From Streptomyces sp. NBC_01233 (GTDB lineage: Bacteria > Actinomycetota > Actinomycetes > Streptomycetales > Streptomycetaceae), in assembly GCF_035989305.1 (NCBI RefSeq), contig NZ_CP108514.1, positions 7,544,501-7,608,500 on the forward strand: 64,000 bases of DNA. The letters are read 5' to 3'. Made by a program: the position numbers and the translations under genes. Positions 44,054-51,216 of the stretch are shown in pieces (position 1 is the first letter of the stretch; the number at the start of each line of letters is the position of its first letter). The notes below the pieces were generated by a model. It was not told the origin of the DNA and made no database searches. It saw only the letters and a list, made by a program, of their open reading frames with translations.

Positions 44054-47000
44054 GTGACGAGCCTGCGGGGGCTGCACCGGCGCGGGCACTTCCCGGACGG
44101 TACGCACGTCCCGTCCATCATCGGCCTGGCCCTGGCCGACCACACGATCGCGCCCCACGAGGTCGCCACGATCCTGTTCACCTGCCGTCAGGTGATGTTC
44201 CGTGAGCTGGTGGACGCCGACGCCGACGATCCGAGCTGGCCGCGGCGGCTCGCGCTGCTGGTCGCCCTGGCCGGACAGGGGACGGGGGAGCTTCCCATCG
44301 GGGACGCGATCACGAGGGTGCTGCCCTCGGCTCCCGTGCCGGGGCCGTTCCTCGACGCGATCCGTGCGGTGCGCCATGCGCCGGCCGAGGAGGCCGTGAT
44401 CGCCCTCCTGCCTTCGGCGCCCGCAGCGGCCCTGGACGCCCTGGAGGCCATCGGCGGGGACCGGACGGTGACCGTGCTGGGGGAGGGGCTCGGCCTCGAC
44501 ACGGAGGAGGGCGCGGGCGTGATCGCGCCGCATCTCCGCGCGGTGCGCAACCGCGCCCTGGAAGTGCTGTGGCATCTGACCGACGATCCGTCACGGCGGC
44601 GTGCCCTGCTCGTCCGGCTCGATCCCGCCGATCTGCCGGCTCGCATCGCGGCGGATCTCGGTGGCCCGGACGAGCGGGAACTGGCCCTCCTCGGTTCCCA
44701 CCTGGACCCGGACGAGCCGGTGGCGGCACTGTGCAGACTGGCCACGCACGGCAGCGCCGGCACGCTGCCGGTCATCGCGGACCTGCTCCTGCGCGTCGTG
44801 GCCGACCTGGCGGCGTCCTCGCAGCCGGGCGCGGTCCCCCCGCAACCCGCGCACGGACAGCCGTCCGGGGAGCCCGTGGTGCCCCAGGAGATCCTGGACG
44901 CCGTACACGGTCTGGGACGTCGGCTCCACGAGAGGGGACGGATCAGGCCGTCCTGCCTGCTCGACGCGGCAACCGCACAAGAGGCCGGACACGCACTCGT
45001 CGCGTCCATGGCGCTGGATCTGCTGGACCGGCCCGGACTGTCGGGCGGCGAGCAGACGATCCTGCTCGAACTCCTGCTCCGAGCCCCCTGTGCGCGCACC
45101 CGTGCGCGGACGCACCGCCTGCTGCGGCACCCCGACCGGCACGTGCGCAAGCACGTGATCGCGTTGCTCGCCCGCGACGCCACGGGGAACGACGCGCAGG
45201 CGTTGTCGGCGACCCTGATCGCGCTGACCGCCGCCCAGGACATCCAGACCGTTCGACAGGCGCTGCTCGCCCTCGGCCACGCGCGGGCCCGCTGGGCCTC
45301 CACCGCGATCGCCGCATGTCTCGGCCATCCGAACATGAACATCAAGAAGACCGCCGCCGAGGTACTGGTCCACGCGGGCACGCCCACGGCGGTACCGGAA
45401 CTGCTCTTCCGGCTCGGCCATCACGACAACCGGGGCCTGCGCGCCCGGCTCGTCGAGGCGCTGCGCGCCATCCTCGGCGGCGCCTACCCGGCCACCGTCC
45501 TCGCCGCTGCCGAACACGGCGAAGACGCCCGCACCCGCGAACTGCTGCTGCAAGGCCTCGACGGCACCCTTCCGGCCCGCTCGGTCCTCGCACTGGACGA
45601 TCAGGCCTCACGGGTCGCACCGGCCCTGCTGGCCCTGGTGGCGACCGGCCGGGTCGGCCTCGCTGCCGGGACGGCCGACGACCTGTCGACGGCCATGGCC
45701 AGGCACGGGATCACCACGCCCGCCGCGCCGCGGTCGGCGGGCGGGACCGGAGCGGACCTCGACGTCGACTCGCTGACGGCCGGGGCCTGGAATCCGTCGG
45801 TCGCCCTGCGCATCGCCGAACGGCACGAGCTGCCGCACCCCACCCGGCTGCGGGCGCTACGGCCCATGCTGGCGGACTGGCTTCGCCTGGCCGGCTCCGA
45901 ACCCGCCTCCCGGGGCCGCGTCCTGCGCCTCACGCTCCGGCTCTGCCCCGCACCGTGGACGACCGAGGAACTGACCGCCTTCTCCCGGTCCACCACCGTC
46001 CTGCTCGACGCCCTCACCGAGGCCGCGACCGCAGACCGCCCCGACCTCATCGCCGTACTCGAGGCCGTCGCACCGACCCTGTCGGCGGCCGAGAGGCCGG
46101 CTGTCGCCGAAGCGGTACGCGCGCTGCCCCCCGTACCCGCCGGGCACCGGTCCACACTGCCACTGCTCCGCAGCCTCGACGTGGTGCTGGTCCGCGCCGA
46201 CCTCGAACGGACACTCGCCTCGGCCCGGCTCGACGCCGACCCCCGGCAGGCCGAAACCGCCGTACTGCGGGACGCGTTCGCCGCCCCGCCCGCCACGCCG
46301 GCCAAGGCCGGGGGGTGGCGGACGGCGCTGGTCGCCGCGGCACGCACACCCGACGCCCTGGAGGATTTCCGCCGGCTCTCCCTCCATCCCCTCCATCCCC
46401 TCCCTTCCCTCCCTCACGACGACATCCCGGACTCCCGGGACCGTCTGACCGCACTGATCGACGTCTACGCCTCCGCCGGTCCCGAGGTCCGCGCCGCCCT
46501 CATCGACTGGATGACCGACATCCAGCCCCTGGACGCACCGCCCTGGACCCTCGCCGAGACCACCCGCGCGGCGGCGCCGCGGCCGCGGACCGTGCACGTC
46601 GACGACCTCGACCAGCCCCGTTCGAACGCCCTGCGGGAGCGCCTGCTGGCCATGCTGCAGGCGTCCGCCCCGGACCGCCGGCACGCCGCGGCCCTGGCGC
46701 TCCTGGAGTGGCCCGAGCCCGAGGCCGCGGTTCCCGTGCTCCGCGCGTTCCTGCGAGGCCGCGTCGACGTACCCGTCAGCGCCGGCCTGGCCCGCAGCCT
46801 GAGTGCCATCGGCGAGAGCGAACTCCGCGCGGACGGCATCCTCCACGACAGGGTCGCGCTCGTGGCCGTCCGGCTCGACCCGTGGGACCTGGAACCACTG
46901 GTCCCGCTGCTGCTCGAATGGTGGGAGCACGACCCGCCGTCCAGCAACTCCGCAGCCGGGCGGGCGCTGCTCCGGTTCCCCGCCGACGCGCTGGCGGAGT

Positions 47001-47794
47001 GCCTTGCCGACCGCCTCGACGCCGGCGCCTGGGGATTCCTCGACCTGCTCTCCGGACGCTCCCTGCTGCGCACCCCCGCACTGACGCGGACCCGCCGGCG
47101 GCTGCGTGCCGAAGGACGCGACGACCTCGCGGACGGACTGCTCCTCGTAGAAGGTCCGCTGCGCCGCCCGGACTCCGCCGAGCAGGACGCCGCCGCCCTG
47201 GCAGCACTCCGCGACCGCACCCCGCCCACCCCGTCGGGCACCTCACCACTCCAGTCCCGCCAGGAGCTGTTGGACCTGGCCCGCACCGGCGACCCTGCGG
47301 CGGTACACCAGGCACTCAAACAACTCGCCGAACGACACACAGGCCCGTCCGCAGACCAGGACCCCGGCCTGCGCGACCTGATCGGCGAGCTGCTGCGTCA
47401 CCCCAAGCCCAAGGTCCGCCTGCACGCCCATCGCACCTCGCGGGCCGTGCTGGACCGCCAGAGCTACCTGCACCACACGTCGCTCTTGCTGACCGACCCC
47501 CAGCCGGACCTGGTACGCACGGCGATCAGAATCCTCTGCCACGCCACCTGGACGCCCGCGATCCCCGCCGTGACCGAAATGCTGGAGCACCCCCACCCCA
47601 CCGTCCGCAGAACCGCGACCGAGGGCCTCATCGCCATGGGCAGACCGGCGATCCCCGCCCTTAGACACGCCGCCACCCACACCCGCCCCGACAAACGCCC
47701 CCTCTACACAGAGGTCCTCGACCAGATCACGACCACCGCAGCCGAACAGGGTACGGGCGGGTCCCCTACAGCCGGTCGCGCTTCCCGGAGATGA
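44054..47794 (+). CDS. Giant HEAT-repeat protein, main part
   Basis: About 1,246 residues of HEAT/ARM-like repeats: RTHRLLRHPDRHVRKHVIALLARDATG, IAACLGHPNMNIKKTAAEVLVHAGTP, RLGHHDNRGLRARLVEALRAIL, LLRHPKPKVRLHAHRTSRAVLDR and MLEHPHPTVRRTATEGLIAMGRPAIPALR. It has no enzymatic motif, TM helix or signal. Such solenoids act as scaffolds for protein-protein contacts, often in STAND or conflict systems. It is in the same frame as the preceding gene, separated only by one TAG plus 15 codons, so the GTG here may be a rescue start. It is convergent with the AfsR-like regulator gene. Confidence 0.72.
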   Translation: MTSLRGLHRRGHFPDGTHVPSIIGLALADHTIAPHEVATILFTCRQVMFRELVDADADDPSWPRRLALLVALAGQGTGELPIGDAITRVLPSAPVPGPFLDAIRAVRHAPAEEAVIALLPSAPAAALDALEAIGGDRTVTVLGEGLGLDTEEGAGVIAPHLRAVRNRALEVLWHLTDDPSRRRALLVRLDPADLPARIAADLGGPDERELALLGSHLDPDEPVAALCRLATHGSAGTLPVIADLLLRVVADLAASSQPGAVPPQPAHGQPSGEPVVPQEILDAVHGLGRRLHERGRIRPSCLLDAATAQEAGHALVASMALDLLDRPGLSGGEQTILLELLLRAPCARTRARTHRLLRHPDRHVRKHVIALLARDATGNDAQALSATLIALTAAQDIQTVRQALLALGHARARWASTAIAACLGHPNMNIKKTAAEVLVHAGTPTAVPELLFRLGHHDNRGLRARLVEALRAILGGAYPATVLAAAEHGEDARTRELLLQGLDGTLPARSVLALDDQASRVAPALLALVATGRVGLAAGTADDLSTAMARHGITTPAAPRSAGGTGADLDVDSLTAGAWNPSVALRIAERHELPHPTRLRALRPMLADWLRLAGSEPASRGRVLRLTLRLCPAPWTTEELTAFSRSTTVLLDALTEAATADRPDLIAVLEAVAPTLSAAERPAVAEAVRALPPVPAGHRSTLPLLRSLDVVLVRADLERTLASARLDADPRQAETAVLRDAFAAPPATPAKAGGWRTALVAAARTPDALEDFRRLSLHPLHPLPSLPHDDIPDSRDRLTALIDVYASAGPEVRAALIDWMTDIQPLDAPPWTLAETTRAAAPRPRTVHVDDLDQPRSNALRERLLAMLQASAPDRRHAAALALLEWPEPEAAVPVLRAFLRGRVDVPVSAGLARSLSAIGESELRADGILHDRVALVAVRLDPWDLEPLVPLLLEWWEHDPPSSNSAAGRALLRFPADALAECLADRLDAGAWGFLDLLSGRSLLRTPALTRTRRRLRAEGRDDLADGLLLVEGPLRRPDSAEQDAAALAALRDRTPPTPSGTSPLQSRQELLDLARTGDPAAVHQALKQLAERHTGPSADQDPGLRDLIGELLRHPKPKVRLHAHRTSRAVLDRQSYLHHTSLLLTDPQPDLVRTAIRILCHATWTPAIPAVTEMLEHPHPTVRRTATEGLIAMGRPAIPALRHAATHTRPDKRPLYTEVLDQITTTAAEQGTGGSPTAGRASRR

Positions 47795-47906
47795 CGTACG
47801 GCCTCGCGCGGGCCACCGCCATCAGAAGCATGGTGCCGACGGGCGCAACCCCTACCGGGCCCCGCAGGCTTCGCGGGCTTCGAGCTCCTCGGCCGCCGGT
47901 GCGCGG

Positions 47907-50798
47907 TCAGCGGTCCCCACGCGCGTCCCGCGCCTCGAGCACGGCCTGGAACTGCCCGAGCGCCTCGTGGATGCGGCCCGTCGCCAGGTAGGCGCGGCCC
48001 AGCCGCGAGCGTATGTCCATCTCCAGCCAGTCGTACGCGGGTTCGGTGAGCGGGGACAGCAGCCGGTGCTGGAGCAGGGCCTGGTGATGGAGGGCCACGG
48101 CCGCGCCCGGATCTCCCTCGCCCTGCTCCGCCGTACCCAGCCGGGTCAGGCCGCGAGCGCAGAGGAAGACGTCCCCGGCCTCCTCGACCAGGTGGACCGC
48201 CTGGCGGAGCAGGCCCTTGGCCTCGGCGTACCGGCCGAGGCGGAGGTGGATGTCGGCGGCGAAGCTCAGGACCCTGCCGAGCAGGCGCGGTCTGCGGCTG
48301 CCGTCGGCGTGGGTACGGGCCTCGGCGAAGGAGGCCAGCGCCTCCTCGTTACGTCCCTCCAACTGGTGGGCGAGGCCTTGGATGACGAAAGCGATCGAGG
48401 CGACCCAGTCGTTGTGCGGCGGCCGGGACAGGCGCAGCCCCTCGGTGACACGGGAGATCGCCCGGTCGGCCTCGCCCACACTCACGTCTACGGACGCCAG
48501 CCCGATGAGGGCCCGGGTCTCTTCGATCGGGTCGAGGTCGCGCCGGCTGAGGTGGAGCGCCTCGGTGAACACGGCCCGCGACTGCGCGTACCGGCGTTGG
48601 TACACGGCGGTGTAGGCAAGGCAGTTCCGCAGGGCGAGCGCCATCCGCGGGTCGGTGGCCTCGTCCACGTGCGCGAGTGCGATCTCGAGAGCGGTCTGGG
48701 ACTCGTGGTAGCGGCCCTGCCGCGTGAAGTAGTCGACCAGCGCCTCGGCGATCCAGCACGCGTAGTCGACTTCGCCGAGGGCCACGGCGTGACCGACGAC
48801 GTCGACGAGCTCTCCACCGGCCGCGTCGAGCCAGATCTCCGCTTCCTTCCAGTTCGCGAACGGCGCTCCGGAGGGTTGGGGTCCGGTGGGGAAACCGGTG
48901 GGGAGGCCCCAGTCACTGGCGATCCGGGCGGCGTCGAGGTAGAGGCGCAGGGCGGCCGTGCGTGTGGCGGCGGCCTCGTCGGGCAGGGCTTCCGCGAGGC
49001 GCCGCGCGTGCACGCGGACCAGATCGTGCAACCGGTAGTGGCCCGGACGCGGCTGTTGCAGGAGGTTCGCGTCGACCAGGCTCTCCAGGATCTGCTCGGT
49101 CTCGTGGGGCGGCCGACCGAGCATGGCCGCCGGCGCCAGCACGTCGAACTCGACCGTCGGTGCCTGGCCCAGGGCGCGGAATCCGAGCTGCTGGTCGGGT
49201 GGGAGCTGGTCGTACGACAGCCGGAAGGCCGCCTCGACGCTGCGGTCCCCGATGCTCAGTTCGCCGAGTCGGTGTTCGTCGCCCGCCATGCGGCCCACCA
49301 GGTACTCCACCGTCCAGGTGCGGCGGTTCTGCAGCCGGGACCCGGCGATGCGCAGGGCCAGCGGCAGCCCGTCGCACAGCCCGACCAGCCGGCGCGTCGC
49401 CTCCGGCTCGCGGCCCGCGCGCTCCTCCCCGATGATGTGCGTGATCAGCAGCACCGCACCCCCGCTCCTCAGCGGCTCCAGCGTGACCCGTCGGTCGGCG
49501 TCCAGTTCGGGCAGCCGTCGGCGGCCGGCCACCAGCACGCTGCTTCCCGCCCCTGCGGGCAGCAGCGGTCGCACCTGGTCGGCGTCCAGGACGTCGTCCA
49601 GCACGAGGAGCAGCCGTAGCGGGCTGGTCGCCGCGCGCCAGGCGGCGGTGAGTTCATCGAGGTCGCTCGGCAACTCGCCTTTGGCCGCGCCCAGGGAGCG
49701 CAGCAGGCGCTGCAGGGCCTGCTCGGGGGTCTGCCGCCGCTGCGTGCTGTGCGCGCGCAGGTCCACGAACAGGCTGCCGTCCGGGTACCGGTCGCTGAGC
49801 TCACGGGCCGCGCGCACGACGAGAGCGGTCTTGCCGACGCCGGCCGTACCGTCCACCGTCACGATCGACACGGATCCGGGCGCACAGGCCTCGGTCAGCT
49901 GGGCGAGCTCGGCCTCACGGCCGACGAGGCGGCCGGCGTCGCCCGGCAGTTCATTGACGGTCCGGCGGGTCCGGGGCCGGGCGGGCTGTGCGGCGGAGCG
50001 CGCAGCGGCCGGACCGAGCAGGTGTGCGTCGTCGCGGCGCAGCACCGCTTCGTGCAGCCGGCGGAGCTCTTCCCCCGGATCGACGCCGAGCTCGTCACGC
50101 AGCCGAACGCGCATGCCCTGGTAGGCGTTCAGCGCTTCCGCCTGGCGGTCACAGCCGTACAGGGCCCGCATCCGCAGCGCCAGCAGCGACTCGTCGTACC
50201 GGTCGGACGGGGACAGGACCGTGAGGTCGTCCAGAGCGTCACCGAACCGGCCGAGCAGGACCAGGCACTCGAGCCTGTCCAGCCGTAGCCCTCGCCGGCG
50301 CTCCGACAGCCGTTCCCGCTCGGCCTGCGCGAACGGTCCCGGCAGGCCGGCCAGGGGCTCGCCCCGGAACAGGGCGAGTGCCGAGGACAGCTGGGCGACG
50401 GCCCTGGCCAGCTCGCCGGACGCCTTCGTACGCCGCGCCTCGACGCCCCGCTCGGTCAGGTCCGCCACATCGAGCCGGACCCCGTCGACGACGAAGCGGT
50501 ACCAGCCCTTTCCGCTGCGGATCACCGACTCCGTATGGCGGGTGCCATCCGCGTCGAGCGCCCGGCGCAGCGGGTTGACGTGACTGGCCAGCACTTTGTG
50601 GCCGGATGCGGGTGGCTCCGACCCCCACACTCCGTGCATCAGCTGCTCGTGGCCCACCACGGCCCCCCGGCTGAGCAGCAACGCGGCCAGCACGGCCTGC
50701 CGTTTGACGGGCCCCAGATCCAGCGGTGCTCCGCCCCGGCACGCCCGTAACGGCCCGAGCACCGCGATCCGGAGCTGCTCGGGAGGTTCGCTGTCCAT
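47907..50798 (-). CDS. AfsR/SARP-family STAND regulator (BTAD, NB-ARC, TPR)
   Basis: A 963-residue multidomain regulator. An OmpR-like winged-helix SARP DNA-binding domain (residues about 8-105, VLGPLRACRGGAPLDLG, KRQAVLAALLLSRG) leads into a BTAD helical domain to about 255. NB-ARC with P-loop GTAGVGKT at 317-324 and RLLLVLDDVLDADQVRPLLP (Walker B) follows. C-terminal TPRs (ALRNCLAYTAVYQRRYAQSRAVF, RLGRYAEAKGLLRQAVHLVEEA) finish the protein. Members control antibiotic or stress clusters as ATP-dependent switches. ATG at 50798 is preferred by homology over GTG at 50819. It is divergent from the Trypco2 operon and may regulate it. Confidence 0.88.
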   Translation of the reverse strand: MDSEPPEQLRIAVLGPLRACRGGAPLDLGPVKRQAVLAALLLSRGAVVGHEQLMHGVWGSEPPASGHKVLASHVNPLRRALDADGTRHTESVIRSGKGWYRFVVDGVRLDVADLTERGVEARRTKASGELARAVAQLSSALALFRGEPLAGLPGPFAQAERERLSERRRGLRLDRLECLVLLGRFGDALDDLTVLSPSDRYDESLLALRMRALYGCDRQAEALNAYQGMRVRLRDELGVDPGEELRRLHEAVLRRDDAHLLGPAAARSAAQPARPRTRRTVNELPGDAGRLVGREAELAQLTEACAPGSVSIVTVDGTAGVGKTALVVRAARELSDRYPDGSLFVDLRAHSTQRRQTPEQALQRLLRSLGAAKGELPSDLDELTAAWRAATSPLRLLLVLDDVLDADQVRPLLPAGAGSSVLVAGRRRLPELDADRRVTLEPLRSGGAVLLITHIIGEERAGREPEATRRLVGLCDGLPLALRIAGSRLQNRRTWTVEYLVGRMAGDEHRLGELSIGDRSVEAAFRLSYDQLPPDQQLGFRALGQAPTVEFDVLAPAAMLGRPPHETEQILESLVDANLLQQPRPGHYRLHDLVRVHARRLAEALPDEAAATRTAALRLYLDAARIASDWGLPTGFPTGPQPSGAPFANWKEAEIWLDAAGGELVDVVGHAVALGEVDYACWIAEALVDYFTRQGRYHESQTALEIALAHVDEATDPRMALALRNCLAYTAVYQRRYAQSRAVFTEALHLSRRDLDPIEETRALIGLASVDVSVGEADRAISRVTEGLRLSRPPHNDWVASIAFVIQGLAHQLEGRNEEALASFAEARTHADGSRRPRLLGRVLSFAADIHLRLGRYAEAKGLLRQAVHLVEEAGDVFLCARGLTRLGTAEQGEGDPGAAVALHHQALLQHRLLSPLTEPAYDWLEMDIRSRLGRAYLATGRIHEALGQFQAVLEARDARGDR

Positions 50799-50838
50799 GG
50801 AGAAGCCCCGCTTTCGCACATCATCGGAATTTCATCTG

Positions 50839-50869
50839 CTCTGCAGCCTGTCCGGTCATGGTTGCAGAG
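50839..50869. promoter_or_regulatory. Inverted repeat in the divergent promoter region
   Basis: CTCTGCA at 50839-50845 is repeated inverted as TGCAGAG at 50863-50869, a 17-bp spacer apart. It lies centrally in the 118-bp gap between the AfsR-like gene and the Trypco2 gene. It is a plausible operator; I cannot assign a protein to it. Confidence 0.35.
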
Positions 50870-50916
50870 ATGCGACTGAGAACGGCTGAGAAGCCAGGGA
50901 GCGCAAGGGGCACGGC

Positions 50917-51216
50917 GTGATCGAGTTGACGAGCGTGATCAGGGATCTACGGGAGGAGCTGGGCCGGGCGATCGCCGCGGCGGAGGGCGAGGCGCTGCGC
51001 TTCGAGCTGGGACCGATCGAGCTGGAGCTGTCGGTCGCGCTGGAGCGGTCCGGGCAGGCGGGGGCGAAAGTGCGGTTCTGGGTGGTGGAGTCCGGCGCGG
51101 AGGCGGCGGTGGGCACCGTGTCGGCCCAGCGCATCTCACTGGCGCTGCAGCCGGCCTTGGCGGGGACGGACAAACCGCCGTTCATCTCCGGCCGCGCCGA
51201 CGCAGACGAGCAGTGA
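50917..51216 (+). CDS. Trypsin-co-occurring domain 2 (Trypco2) protein
   Basis: A 99-residue protein: MIELTSVIRDLREELGRAIA, GEALRFELGPIELELSVALER and KVRFWVVESGA.....GTVSAQRISLALQP match the Trypco2 (CU044_2847-like) family. Such small genes occur next to trypsin-fused NTPases in actinobacterial conflict systems described by the Aravind group and may be an adaptor or a target. GTG at 50917 has AAGGGG upstream. The TGA overlaps the GTG of the trypsin-NACHT gene. Confidence 0.8.
   Translation: MIELTSVIRDLREELGRAIAAAEGEALRFELGPIELELSVALERSGQAGAKVRFWVVESGAEAAVGTVSAQRISLALQPALAGTDKPPFISGRADADEQ

Noticed and set aside
46378-46425. CCCTCCAT-type pyrimidine tract within the HEAT gene
   Set aside because: It encodes a plausible short Leu/His/Pro loop and is interrupted by A; no evidence of a repeat array or H-DNA function.
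44054-47794. The HEAT protein as a phycobilisome-lyase or PBS-type enzyme
   Set aside because: Only generic HEAT helices are visible, without lyase-specific residues.
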